Assembly: GCF_021728415.1 (NCBI RefSeq)
Contig: NZ_JAKKDV010000002.1
Coordinates: 682,001-746,000, forward strand
Source: Flaviramulus multivorans
Lineage (GTDB): Bacteria; Bacteroidota; Bacteroidia; Flavobacteriales; Flavobacteriaceae
Reading direction: 5' to 3'
DNA: 64,000 nt
The notes under the pieces were generated by a model. That model worked only from the letters and a program-made list of their open reading frames with translations, had not been told where the DNA came from and did no database searches. Every line of letters begins with the position of its first letter. Positions within the stretch are counted from its first letter, which is position 1. A program made the translations under genes and the position numbers. This document shows, in pieces, positions 8,386-17,543 of the stretch.

Positions 8386-9702
8386 CTATCCTCCAAAGTC
8401 ATCAAATCTGATATGCTCATCTGGAATACCAAAATCTTCTCCCATTTTCTGAACTGCTTTGTTCATTAACGGTGGTCCACAGAAATATAATTCTATGTCT
8501 TCTGGTGATTCGTGGTGATTTAAGTAATTATCAATTACACAGTTGTGAATAAATCCAACAAATCCATCTCCTGGAGCATCAATATTTTCTTTTACCTTCC
8601 AGTTATCCTCCGGCAATGGTTCAGACAATGCCATATAGAATTTAAAGTTAGGAAAATCCTTCTCTAAAGATTTAAAGTGATCGATATAGAATAATTCACG
8701 TTTAGAACGTCCTCCATACCAATAGGTAACTTTACGTCCTGTTTTTAAAGTTTTAAATAAGTGATATAAATGAGAACGCATTGGTGCCATTCCTGCTCCA
8801 CCACCTACATAAAGCATTTCTGAATTTGATTCATTAATAAAGAATTCACCATAAGGACCAGAAATAGTAACTTTATCACCTGGCTTTTGGGCAAAAATAT
8901 ATGATGATGCAACACCAGGATTTACATCCATCCAACCATTTTTAGCACGATCCCATGGCGGCGTAGCAATACGAACGTTTAACATAATTTCACGCCCTTC
9001 TGCCGGATAAGAAGCCATAGAGTAAGCTCTTTCTACTGTTTCATCATTTTTCATTACCAATGGCCATAAACCAAATTTATCCCACTCTGCTTGAAACTTA
9101 TCTGGTGTTTCATGCTCCTCTGGGTGAGCAGTAATGTCTATATCCGCATATTTAATTGAGCATGGTGGTATTTCAATTTGAATGTAGCCACCAGCTTTAT
9201 AACCCATATCTTCAGGAATTTCAACAACAAACTCCTTAATAAATGAGGCAACATTATAATTACGAACTACAGTTGCTTCCCACTTTTTTATACCAAATAC
9301 CTCTTCAGGAATGGTAATATTCATGTCTTGTTTTACTTTTACCTGACATGCTAAACGAGCTCCATGTTGCAATTCTTTACGTGTAAAATGTGGTGTTTCA
9401 GTAGGCAAAGCTTCTCCTCCACCTTCTAATACATGACATTCACATTGTATACAAGTTCCACCACCACCACAGGCAGATGGTAAAAATATTTTTTGATTCC
9501 CTAAAGTAGATAATAATGTTCCTCCAGAGGCTACCTCAATTTCCTTTTCCCCATTGATAGTGATTTTTACTGGACCCGATGGAGATAACTTTTGTTTTAC
9601 AAACAATAGTAAAGCTACTAACAACAATGTAATGATTAAAAAAGCTGTTACTGTTGCTATAATTGTTCCTAATGTACCTGCTGCTAAAATCATACTATTC
9701 AT
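8386..9702 (-). CDS. nqrF: Na+-translocating NADH:quinone reductase subunit F (NADH-oxidising, 2Fe-2S and FAD)
   Basis: The 438-residue product has an N-terminal membrane helix (about 8-35). A 2Fe-2S ferredoxin domain has Cys78, Cys84, Cys87 and Cys119 (C-x5-C-x2-C). An FAD-binding domain follows with RAYSMASYP, then an NADH-binding domain with [15 protein letters not shown] and the C-terminal FCGPPLM segment. This is the entry point for electrons in the Nqr complex on the cytoplasmic face. It is the last gene of nqrABCDEF and its start overlaps the end of nqrE by 8 bases. Confidence 0.97.
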   Translation of the reverse strand: MNSMILAAGTLGTIIATVTAFLIITLLLVALLLFVKQKLSPSGPVKITINGEKEIEVASGGTLLSTLGNQKIFLPSACGGGGTCIQCECHVLEGGGEALPTETPHFTRKELQHGARLACQVKVKQDMNITIPEEVFGIKKWEATVVRNYNVASFIKEFVVEIPEDMGYKAGGYIQIEIPPCSIKYADIDITAHPEEHETPDKFQAEWDKFGLWPLVMKNDETVERAYSMASYPAEGREIMLNVRIATPPWDRAKNGWMDVNPGVASSYIFAQKPGDKVTISGPYGEFFINESNSEMLYVGGGAGMAPMRSHLYHLFKTLKTGRKVTYWYGGRSKRELFYIDHFKSLEKDFPNFKFYMALSEPLPEDNWKVKENIDAPGDGFVGFIHNCVIDNYLNHHESPEDIELYFCGPPLMNKAVQKMGEDFGIPDEHIRFDDFGG

Positions 9703-10438
9703 TTTCTTTTATGTTGTTAGCTATTTCTTTATCCTCAGAAGCTTCAGATGAATTCAATGCAATATTTTCATTTGTTTCTTCTTGTACTGAAGCTGTTTTT
9801 TCTTCCTTTGGCGCCTCATCACCTCCTGTTAGCATACCTCCAAAACTCATAAATCCTATAGCCATTAAACCAGTAATGATAAATGTTATTCCTAAACCTC
9901 TTAGCGCAGGCGGTACACTTGAATATCTGATTTTTTCACGAATAGCGGCAATAGCTAAAATGGCTAAAAACCATCCAATTCCTGAAGCTACTCCATAATT
10001 AAATGCCAACCCTAAAGTTGGTATTTCTCTAGACTGCATAAATAATGAGCCTCCTAAAATAGCACAGTTTACCGCAATAAGTGGTAAGAATATACCAAGT
10101 GAATTGTATAATGAAGGTGAAAACTTCTCAACGACAATTTCTACCAATTGTACCATGGTTGCAATAGTTGCAATAAACATGATAAATGATAAGAAACTTA
10201 AATCGTAATCTGCATATTCAGCACCTAACCATGATAATGCTCCTGGTTGTAACAAATACTGGTCTAGTAACCAGTTTAAAGGTACTGTAATAGCCAATAC
10301 GAAAATTACCGCAGCTCCTAAACCAACAGCAGTACTTACTTTTTTAGATACAGCAAGGTAAGAACACATTCCTAAGAATGTTGCAAACACCATGTTATCT
10401 ATAAATATTGATTTGAAAAATAATTCTATATGTTCCAT
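9695..10438 (-). CDS. nqrE: Na+-translocating NADH:quinone reductase subunit E, with acidic C-terminal extension
   Basis: The 247-residue product is longer than the usual about 200. Six hydrophobic segments fill residues 1-205, including the [18 protein letters not shown] and [15 protein letters not shown] regions; the Cys residues in these two half-repeats are those known to hold the membrane Fe centre together with NqrD. The last about 40 residues are hydrophilic and strongly acidic ([20 protein letters not shown]...). The extension looks genuine because the reading frame overlaps nqrF by 8 bases. Confidence 0.96.
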   Translation of the reverse strand: MEHIELFFKSIFIDNMVFATFLGMCSYLAVSKKVSTAVGLGAAVIFVLAITVPLNWLLDQYLLQPGALSWLGAEYADYDLSFLSFIMFIATIATMVQLVEIVVEKFSPSLYNSLGIFLPLIAVNCAILGGSLFMQSREIPTLGLAFNYGVASGIGWFLAILAIAAIREKIRYSSVPPALRGLGITFIITGLMAIGFMSFGGMLTGGDEAPKEEKTASVQEETNENIALNSSEASEDKEIANNIKENE

Positions 10439-10472
10439 TTATTCTTTATTATAAATTCAGAAATCTGAATTA

Positions 10473-11120
10473 TTAATGATCTTCAATTAATGCTTTGTTT
10501 CTACTACGTTGTACCCAAATAATAATACCTACTACTATAAGTGCCATTGGCGATAGTAACATAAACCCGTTATTTTCGTAACCTATAGCATACAATCCTG
10601 TTTTTTCAATAGGATCTCCTAAAACTTTAAATCCTAGTAAAGTTCCCGAACCTAATAACTCTCTAAAGAAACCAACAACAATAAGTATTGCGCCATACCC
10701 TGCTGCATTACCAATACCATCTAAAAATGAACGCCAAGGACCATTTCCTAAAGCAAACGCCTCAAAACGTCCCATGATGATACAGTTAGTAATAATTAAA
10801 CCAACAAAAACGGATAAGGTTTTACTTAACTCGTATGCAAAAGCCTTTAATACAAGGTCTACAATAATTACTAGAGCAGCCACAACAACTAGCTGTACAA
10901 TAATTCTAATTTTTGATGGAATAATGTTTCTCATTAAAGAAATAACCACGTTTCCTATGCCTAAAACAAATAATACTGAAACAGCCATTACAATAGAAGC
11001 TTTTAACTCTGCTGTAATTGCCAATGCAGAACAAATACCTAATACCTGAATAGTAATTGGGTTATTATCCGCTAATGGGTCTAATATTAATTTGCTGTCT
11101 TTTTTTGAAAGTAAGCCCAT
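10473..11120 (-). CDS. nqrD: Na+-translocating NADH:quinone reductase subunit D
   Basis: The 215-residue polytopic protein is the pseudo-symmetric partner of NqrE. The two half-repeats are visible, each with one Cys: TIQVLGICSALAITAELK near the N-terminus and GLIITNCIIMGRFEAFA in the middle. It has six hydrophobic segments and the usual length. It is placed between nqrC (3-base gap) and nqrE (34-base gap) in the standard order. Confidence 0.96.
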   Translation of the reverse strand: MGLLSKKDSKLILDPLADNNPITIQVLGICSALAITAELKASIVMAVSVLFVLGIGNVVISLMRNIIPSKIRIIVQLVVVAALVIIVDLVLKAFAYELSKTLSVFVGLIITNCIIMGRFEAFALGNGPWRSFLDGIGNAAGYGAILIVVGFFRELLGSGTLLGFKVLGDPIEKTGLYAIGYENNGFMLLSPMALIVVGIIIWVQRSRNKALIEDH

Positions 11121-11123
11121 AAA

Positions 11124-11870
11124 TTAATTGTTTTTTAATTTTTCAAAATAAGGTACATAAAGCTTTAAATCGCTTTTTATCATAGCTGTTACTCCATCAC
11201 CTGTAATGGTTGCTCCCGCTATAGCATCTACCTCATTATCTGTTTTATTTGTATTCTTTGGATCTGCATTTCCTTTAGCCACCGTAACTCCTTTAAAAGT
11301 CCCGTTATCTTTTAAATGCTCACCAATAAAATCATCCATAAAGAAACGTTGCTTAATGTTAGCACCTAAACCTGGAGTTTCTCCTTTGTGGTCAAAATAT
11401 GCGCCTTGTATTACCATATCTTCGTCCAAAGCAACATAAGCCCAAATGGCATCCCAAAGGCCTTTACCGTATATTGGTGCGATGTAATAGGTTTTACCAT
11501 CTTTTTCTCCAACAAACAATGGTAATTTTCTAACCTTACCAGCTTTAGCATTTGCTTGTTCCTTCTTTACATCTATTAAATAGGCTTGATCATTTTCAGT
11601 AACATTATCTCCTTCAATCACTAATTGTTTTGTAATGTATTTATTAAACAATTCTGGGGCATCAGTTGTAGAAACAAAATTAGCGCTACTTTCATCATTT
11701 TCATTTACGCCCATAGCATAAAGAATATTCTGTTGCTTTTCTAATCTTTTATTCTCATCGATATTTGGTTTTAATGATGACGCCGCAAATGCTAATAAAG
11801 CACCAACAACTAACACCATCCCAACAGCAAATAATATAGTATATGAATTTTTATCTGTTCTATTTTCCAT
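11124..11870 (-). CDS. nqrC: Na+-translocating NADH:quinone reductase subunit C (covalent FMN)
   Basis: The 248-residue product has one N-terminal membrane helix (about 10-32) and a periplasmic FMN-binding domain. The flavinylation site is DAIAGATIT with acceptor Thr223, matching the position known in Vibrio NqrC. ApbE, encoded at the left end of this window, is the expected transferase. The GETPGLGA segment typical of the family is present. It is 2 bases from nqrB. Confidence 0.96.
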   Translation of the reverse strand: MENRTDKNSYTILFAVGMVLVVGALLAFAASSLKPNIDENKRLEKQQNILYAMGVNENDESSANFVSTTDAPELFNKYITKQLVIEGDNVTENDQAYLIDVKKEQANAKAGKVRKLPLFVGEKDGKTYYIAPIYGKGLWDAIWAYVALDEDMVIQGAYFDHKGETPGLGANIKQRFFMDDFIGEHLKDNGTFKGVTVAKGNADPKNTNKTDNEVDAIAGATITGDGVTAMIKSDLKLYVPYFEKLKNN

Positions 11871-11872
11871 CG

Positions 11873-13099
11873 TTATGCAACTTTAGCTTTTAAACGTTTC
11901 ATTCTTTTCTTCACGTTGGCTTGAACAACGTAATGATCGATAGTTGGTGCAAACACATTCATTAATAGAATTGCCAACATAACACCTTCTGGGTAGGCTG
12001 GATTAAACACACGAATTAATATTGATATAAAACCAACTAAAAACCCATAAATCCATTTTCCTTTATTGGTTTGCGATGCTGTTACAGGGTCTGTTGCCAT
12101 AAACACAGTACCAAACGCAAAACCACCAATGATTAAATGTTCCCAATAAGGCGCACTCATTAATCCATAAAATTTGCTAGTATCTGTTATCCAACCTGAG
12201 GCCGTTACTTGATTAAAAATTAATCCCATAACAATAGCTCCTAAAACTGAGGACAACATGATTCTCCAACTTCCAATTTTAGTGAAGATTAAAAACAACC
12301 CTCCTAATAAAATTAATAAGGTAGATGTTTCACCAACCGAACCTGGTATAAACCCTAAGAACATTTCGGCAGTAGAATAAGCCATTTCTTTACCTTGTGC
12401 TAAACTTCCTAAAATAGTTTCTCCTGAAATCGCATCTAAATTTTGACCTGCTGCAATGGCCTGATCTCTATCAACGGCTCCATGAACCCAAACTTTATCA
12501 CCACTCATCCATGTTGGATATGCAAAGAATAAAAAGGCTCTAATGGTTAATGCTGGATTTAAAATATTCATTCCTGTACCACCAAATACTTCCTTACCAA
12601 TTACAACACCAAAAGCAACTGCTACAGCCAACATCCATAATGGAATATCAACAGGAACAATAAGTGGCACTAGCATACCAGTTACCAAGTAACCTTCTTC
12701 TACTTCATGTTTTTTAATTACGGCAAATAAAAACTCAATAGCTAAACCAACACCATAAGACACAATAACTAATGGTAATATTTTCCAAAAACCAACCATA
12801 AAGTTATCTAAGGTCCAAAATTCAGCGCTCAAAAATCCGCCTGAAACTGCCTGAATATTACCTACTGCTAAGTAATGTTGATACCCCGCATTGAACATTC
12901 CAAAAATCAAACATGGTACCATGGCCATAATAACGGTGTTCATGGTACGCTTTAAATCGTCCGCCGCTTTTATATGAGTACCGCCACGAGTTGTTTCATT
13001 TGGTAAATACAGAAAAGTATGAATCGCATTAAATGCTGGAGCCATTTTGGAACCTCTATACTTCCTTTTTAAGATATTTAATCTAGTCTTTAAATTCAT
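11873..13099 (-). CDS. nqrB: Na+-translocating NADH:quinone reductase subunit B (covalent FMN, riboflavin)
   Basis: The 408-residue polytopic membrane subunit has the usual Nqr/Rnf D-family segments (GGTGMNILNPALTIRAFLFFAYP, FGTVFMATDPVTAS). The expected flavinylation site is DAISGETIL with Thr228. The usual GAT is GET here (Glu227), a change worth checking. Its start codon shares one base with the nqrA stop (TAATG), so translation is coupled. Confidence 0.96.
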   Translation of the reverse strand: MNLKTRLNILKRKYRGSKMAPAFNAIHTFLYLPNETTRGGTHIKAADDLKRTMNTVIMAMVPCLIFGMFNAGYQHYLAVGNIQAVSGGFLSAEFWTLDNFMVGFWKILPLVIVSYGVGLAIEFLFAVIKKHEVEEGYLVTGMLVPLIVPVDIPLWMLAVAVAFGVVIGKEVFGGTGMNILNPALTIRAFLFFAYPTWMSGDKVWVHGAVDRDQAIAAGQNLDAISGETILGSLAQGKEMAYSTAEMFLGFIPGSVGETSTLLILLGGLFLIFTKIGSWRIMLSSVLGAIVMGLIFNQVTASGWITDTSKFYGLMSAPYWEHLIIGGFAFGTVFMATDPVTASQTNKGKWIYGFLVGFISILIRVFNPAYPEGVMLAILLMNVFAPTIDHYVVQANVKKRMKRLKAKVA

Positions 13100-14457
13100 T
13101 ATCCTATCTCTTTAAGCATTAAATCTAAACCTTGTCTTATAATTTTTTGATGCGGTTGTTTAGACACACAAACAAATTCTGTTAGTGCAAAATCTTCGGG
13201 TGCCACTTCGTACATCCCTAAAGCTTCCATTTCATCAAGATCTTGATACATACAAGCTTTTAATATTTGCATTGGAAAGATATCTAAAGGAAATACTTCC
13301 TCGTAATTACCTGTTAACACAAAGGCTCTATGCTCACCGTTTGTGTTAGTATTTAATTCATATTTTTTGTTTGGGGTTAACCACGAAAAGGTTAAAGCTC
13401 TACTTGTAGAAATCTTATTAAAAACAGGTTTATTCCATCCAAATAACTCATAATCATCACCTTCTGGAATCACGGAAATTACATTACTGTAATAATCTAA
13501 TGCACCATCTGGTTCAATTTCTTTTCCAGATAAAACATTCCCAGAAATAACACGGTCATGTAAACTATCTTTCTTAATGCCCTTATCATAAATTATGGTT
13601 GAAACTTCACTCCCAATTTTAGTTTTAAAATACCGTGGTTTATCAACCGAAGAGCCAACTAAAGCCACAATACGTTGTGCATTAAACTTCCCCGTTAAAA
13701 GCAACTCTCCAATAATAACTAAGTCTTGAGGATTAACAGTCCAAACTACTTCACCCTTATTTACAGGATCAATTTTATTAATTTGAGTACCTACATTCCC
13801 TGATGGATGTGGTCCAGAAACCTTATGAAGTGTAATTCCAGATAAACCAGCAAGTGGCGAATTAGAATTTTTACCTACAGATACATGTACTTTACCTGAA
13901 GTAAGCATACCAAGTACTGTTACAGCCGCTTGTAATTCTGCCTCTTTTCCTTGCAATGTAAAATCTAAATCTGCAGCCAATGGCGCCGTTGCATAAGCTG
14001 ATATAAAAATCGCTTTTGGAGATTTATCAGGGTTTGCTATAACATCATATGGGCGCTGTTTTATAAACGGCCAACAACCTGATGCTAATAAATGTGCTTT
14101 TAAACTTTCCGCATCAGCTTTATCTAAATTAAAAGCTCCAAAATCTTCATAAGATTGTGTTTTATCAGCTTCAATTTTAATGGCATCTATGCGTCTTTTT
14201 GGTCCACGTAATACCTCAATCACTTTGCCTGAAACAGGTGAAGCAAATTTAACTGCTTCATGAGATTTATTGTAAAACAATGTACTTCCTGCTTTAACAG
14301 TAGTGCCTTCTTTTGCAACAAGTTTTGGTATGATACTATGGAAATCTTCTGGTCTTACGGTGCAGTAGTTACTAATAACTGCTTCTTCAACAGTTTTTTC
14401 AGCTTCACCTTTAAGTTTAATGTCCAGACCTTTTTTAATACGAATGTCGTTTGACAT
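13099..14457 (-). CDS. nqrA: Na+-translocating NADH:quinone reductase subunit A
   Basis: The 452-residue cytoplasmic subunit of the Na+ pump is the first gene of nqrABCDEF. Recognisable segments: the N-terminal IRIKKGLDIKLKG, a biotinyl-lipoyl-like part (VKFASPVSGKVIEVLRGPKR), PFIKQRPYD, LSGITLHKVSGPHPSGNVGTQI and the C-terminal CVSKQPHQKIIRQGLDLM. All six nqr genes are complete and in canonical order. The promoter box lies about 40 bases upstream. Confidence 0.96.
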   Translation of the reverse strand: MSNDIRIKKGLDIKLKGEAEKTVEEAVISNYCTVRPEDFHSIIPKLVAKEGTTVKAGSTLFYNKSHEAVKFASPVSGKVIEVLRGPKRRIDAIKIEADKTQSYEDFGAFNLDKADAESLKAHLLASGCWPFIKQRPYDVIANPDKSPKAIFISAYATAPLAADLDFTLQGKEAELQAAVTVLGMLTSGKVHVSVGKNSNSPLAGLSGITLHKVSGPHPSGNVGTQINKIDPVNKGEVVWTVNPQDLVIIGELLLTGKFNAQRIVALVGSSVDKPRYFKTKIGSEVSTIIYDKGIKKDSLHDRVISGNVLSGKEIEPDGALDYYSNVISVIPEGDDYELFGWNKPVFNKISTSRALTFSWLTPNKKYELNTNTNGEHRAFVLTGNYEEVFPLDIFPMQILKACMYQDLDEMEALGMYEVAPEDFALTEFVCVSKQPHQKIIRQGLDLMLKEIG

Positions 14458-14494
14458 ATTATTTTTATTGAAATTAGTTGTCTAAAAATCGTGG

Positions 14495-14502
14495 CAAAAA
14501 TA
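14495..14502 (-). promoter_or_regulatory. Predicted -7 box of the nqr operon promoter
   Basis: On the minus strand this reads TATTTTTG, an exact match to TAnnTTTG, 37 bases before the nqrA ATG. No clear TTTG -33 box is visible, so the call rests on one element and position. Confidence 0.4.
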
Positions 14503-14608
14503 CAAATTAATACCTATATTATTCCTTTAATGCACGTTCAAATTTTTGCTTCTTATTTTATTTATATTTATTCTAAATAACTAAAAAAGTTTAGGCACAG
14601 ATTTTGTT

Positions 14609-14616
14609 TATCTTTA
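14609..14616 (+). promoter_or_regulatory. Predicted -7 box for the T9SS plug gene
   Basis: TATCTTTA, one mismatch to TAnnTTTG, lies 19 bases before the ATG at 14636. A TTTA about 17 bases upstream could serve as a weak -33 box. Confidence 0.35.
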
Positions 14617-14635
14617 CATCTTAAAAGTAGTAAAA

Positions 14636-15895
14636 ATGCCAATAAAGCTTAAACAAATTTTCCTTTTTGTTTTAACACCTTTTATTTGTTTTTCGCAAGT
14701 TGAAGAAGTTAATCCACCTGATTATATAAAAACAATTAACTTTAAAGGTAATACCCCAGAAACCCAATTACCTATTTTAAAATTAGGCGAATATTTGGTT
14801 TTAGAATTTGATGCTCTAAATGGCAAAGAGGAAGACTATTATTATAAAATTGATTATTTTAATTACGATTGGACGCCTTCAATTTTAATAAAATCGGAGT
14901 TTTTGGATGGTTTTGATAACCAACGCATCAGAAATTATGAGAACTCTTATAACACCTATCAAATTTACTCGAATTATAAATTAACCATCCCTAATCAATT
15001 CACAAAAGGATTGCGTGTTTCGGGCAATTATTTACTATCCGTTTATAATAATGATGACCAACTCGTTTTTTCAAGAAAATTCATGATTTATGAAGATAAT
15101 GTTAGCGTTGGTGTTAATATCAAACGAGCTCGAGATATTCAGTTTATTGAAGAAAAACAACGCGTTGAAATAGTTATTGCCTCAAACAGTTTACAGCTTA
15201 ACAATCCCAACCAAACGGTAAAAGCTGTAATTGTACAGAACAATAATTTAAAAACAGCCCTTACCAACATAAAACCACAATACACAGTTGGCAATCAGCT
15301 TATTTATAAATACGATAACGAAACCAGTTTTTATGGCGGAAACGAGTATTTCTACTTCGAAAATAAGGACATTCGAGCCGCCAATACGGGAATTCAATAT
15401 ATCGATTTACAAGACCTATATCATAATTATTTATATACCAATATTACAAGAGCCAATCGACCGTACACATACAACCCCGATATTAATGGCAACTATGTTA
15501 TTTTAAATATTGATGCAGACGACCCGAGTATAGAAGCCGATTATGTATGGATGCATTTTTCGCTAGAAGTTACCGAAGCTACCGAAGCTATAAAAGGCAA
15601 AAATATTCACGTTTATGGCAACTTTAATAATTACACGATTGACGAAAGCACCAAAATGGATTATGATGAGCAAAACCAAGTGTATCGAAACAGCATGCTA
15701 TTAAAACAAGGGTTTTATAATTACAAATATGTGCTTGTTAACAACGATAACACCATAAACGAAGGCGCCATAAGCGGCAATTTTTGGCAAACCGAAAACA
15801 ATTACAAAGTGCTTGTGTATTATAGAGATTTAGGTGCACGTTATGACAAAATAATTGGTGTTGGCGAAGGTTCTTCGGTTAATATCTCGAATTAA
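14636..15895 (+). CDS. Type IX secretion system plug protein (DUF5103)
   Basis: The 419-residue product has a signal peptide ending FICFSQ. The mature part opens with PPDYIKTINFKGNTPETQLPILKLGE, typical of the DUF5103 family. It continues through a series of immunoglobulin-like beta domains (DYFNYDWTPSILIKSEFLDGFD; VYGNFNNYTIDESTKMDYD; LLKQGFYNYKYV). The family corresponds to the protein reported to plug the SprA translocon of the Bacteroidota type IX secretion system. It is a single-gene unit, divergent from nqr. Confidence 0.9.
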   Translation: MPIKLKQIFLFVLTPFICFSQVEEVNPPDYIKTINFKGNTPETQLPILKLGEYLVLEFDALNGKEEDYYYKIDYFNYDWTPSILIKSEFLDGFDNQRIRNYENSYNTYQIYSNYKLTIPNQFTKGLRVSGNYLLSVYNNDDQLVFSRKFMIYEDNVSVGVNIKRARDIQFIEEKQRVEIVIASNSLQLNNPNQTVKAVIVQNNNLKTALTNIKPQYTVGNQLIYKYDNETSFYGGNEYFYFENKDIRAANTGIQYIDLQDLYHNYLYTNITRANRPYTYNPDINGNYVILNIDADDPSIEADYVWMHFSLEVTEATEAIKGKNIHVYGNFNNYTIDESTKMDYDEQNQVYRNSMLLKQGFYNYKYVLVNNDNTINEGAISGNFWQTENNYKVLVYYRDLGARYDKIIGVGEGSSVNISN

Positions 15896-16001
15896 TAGCA
15901 CCGTTTAACTAATTTTTCTTACTAAGACGTTAAAATTTAACCTCAACTGTTTTATATTTCTTATTTTAGCACCCGTAAACACATGGTTTATAATAGTTAA
16001 C

Positions 16002-16388
16002 ATGGTACAACAAGTTACAAGAGGCATAAAAATTTCGGTTGAAACTACTTACGAAGGTTCGTTTTATAAAAATTATAAAATACAATACGCCTTTGGTTAT
16101 ACGGTAACTATCGAAAATCAAAGCAAAGACTCCGTACAACTTAATGCGCGTCATTGGGAAATTTTAGATGCCTTAAATAATGTTGAAACTGTTTCGGGCG
16201 AAGGTGTTATTGGCAAAAAGCCTGTGTTAAAACCAGGCGAGTCTCACACTTATACATCGGGTTGTTTACTAACCTCACCTTTTGGCGCTATGCAAGGTCA
16301 TTATAGTATGGTAAACTTTACTACTACCAAAAAGTTTAAAGTAACCATCCCTACGTTTAAGTTAAGCGCACCTTTTGCAATAAACTAG
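16002..16388 (+). CDS. apaG: ApaG domain protein
   Basis: The 128-residue product is the full length of the family. It matches ApaG: TRGIKISVETTYEGSF, YTVTIENQSKDSVQLNARHWEI, VSGEGVIGKKPVLKPGESHTYTSGC, PFGAMQGHYSMV. The fold is a single fibronectin-III-like domain. It is genetically linked in enterobacteria to Co2+/Mg2+ resistance, with unclear biochemical function. It stands alone between the T9SS plug gene and an intergenic repeat. Confidence 0.93.
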   Translation: MVQQVTRGIKISVETTYEGSFYKNYKIQYAFGYTVTIENQSKDSVQLNARHWEILDALNNVETVSGEGVIGKKPVLKPGESHTYTSGCLLTSPFGAMQGHYSMVNFTTTKKFKVTIPTFKLSAPFAIN

Positions 16389-16687
16389 TTGTCACTTCAA
16401 GCGATTTTATTTTTTTATAAAAATTGTATCGGGAAGTGGGCGTTCCCTGTTTCCTGAAACAAGTTCAGGAAAAACAGGTCGGGCTTTCTGTTTTACACGG
16501 TAACTTGCTTCAATCCCTAACGTAAAATTTAAGTGTTTTTTGAAAGTTCGCTTATCAATTCTTAAATGGAAAGTTGCGAGTTTGTGCACAAAGATTTTCC
16601 GAATGAAAATCAGAAACTAGCAAATGAGCAACAAAATAGGTTAAACTAAATCTAGCGATTTTTTATACACTTTGATAGCGGTAATTT
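16389..16687. other. Intergenic region carrying a dispersed repeat, no gene seen
   Basis: These 299 bases between apaG and a minus-strand hypothetical gene hold the repeat at 16438-16522. A short open frame on the minus strand simply translates the repeat. I see no RNA gene. Confidence 0.6.
16438..16522 (+). repeat. Dispersed intergenic repeat, copy A
   Basis: The element starts GGGCGTTCC and carries an internal palindrome (TTCCTGAA/TTCAGGAA at 16451-16471). It then has GGTCGGGCTTTC, a CACGGTAACTTGCTT segment, and ends CAATCCCTAACG. The same ordered modules occur at 28298-28367 and, inverted, at 23417-23500. All three copies are outside genes. Confidence 0.75.
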
Positions 16688-17407
16688 TTATTTTCCTACC
16701 ATTCCTAATTCGCTTTTTATGTCAGTTCGCTCAGTTAGTTTTGTTGGGTTTATACTCCAATTTTCCGCAATTTTCATAACAAGTTCTTCATCCGCATAGT
16801 CCAAATCTTCCCTTTCCCAATATTCATCCATTTTAGCCTCTTCTGAAAGTGAATTGAACAGGTTTAGTTCTTTTTCAGGTATAGTCGGTGTTCCGTATAC
16901 TTTTATGTTTTCCATACTTTCGCCAACGTATGAATAAATTCTTTCCATTTTTCCGTTCACTGATTTCATCCAGTTATGATATTCAACAACCCTGTGTGTT
17001 CCGTAAAAATGAGCTTCTCCGAATTCAGAACTTAATTTATTGAGGAGTTTCTCAAGTTTTGCAATACTTTCTTGACTATCTCCAAGAGGCAATCCCATTC
17101 CAACTGCTAAAGTCCAATCACCAACTTGTGGTGTTATAAACACACTATTGTTATACGCATTTTCAATTCCGCTTTTCCAATTAGAAGGTCTTAAATTCTT
17201 AAGCTCAAGTATTTTTGATAGTTTTGATTTATTATCTGTTTTTACAGCAATCCAAACAATTTTATACCCAAAGTCAATTGCTTTGTCTTGTTCGGTCAGA
17301 ACTTTTTTCGGTTCAGATTTGTATTGCGTTGTTGCTCCATTTCTTTTTGCAGACCAAACAGAAAATGCAATAAATGCTACAATTCCAGATAATATCAATA
17401 TTTTCAT
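16688..17407 (-). CDS. Hypothetical membrane-anchored protein
   Basis: The 239-residue product has an N-terminal membrane helix or uncleaved signal (about 2-19) followed by a soluble domain. Segments that look conserved: GDWTLAVGMGLPLGD, FYGTHRVVEYHNWMK, YSYVGESMENIKVYG and VMKIAENWSINPTKL. The overall feel is of a small SMI1-like or immunity-type fold, but I do not recognise the family. It is a single gene with about 135 bases upstream of its start before the next gene. Confidence 0.75.
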   Translation of the reverse strand: MKILILSGIVAFIAFSVWSAKRNGATTQYKSEPKKVLTEQDKAIDFGYKIVWIAVKTDNKSKLSKILELKNLRPSNWKSGIENAYNNSVFITPQVGDWTLAVGMGLPLGDSQESIAKLEKLLNKLSSEFGEAHFYGTHRVVEYHNWMKSVNGKMERIYSYVGESMENIKVYGTPTIPEKELNLFNSLSEEAKMDEYWEREDLDYADEELVMKIAENWSINPTKLTERTDIKSELGMVGK

Positions 17408-17543
17408 ATAGTTCGTTTTTATCAGATTACCGCCAATAGTTAAAGATATGAATCGGTTTCAATCAGCTATATCGATATATAAACGAAGTTAGCCGAAATT
17501 ATTTATAAATCAAACACAAAAGCTTCAATTTGTTTACTAAAAC

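Noticed and set aside
16407-16589. 60-codon open frame on the minus strand between apaG and the next gene
   Set aside because: It is a translation of the dispersed repeat, with no start signal or conserved protein character.
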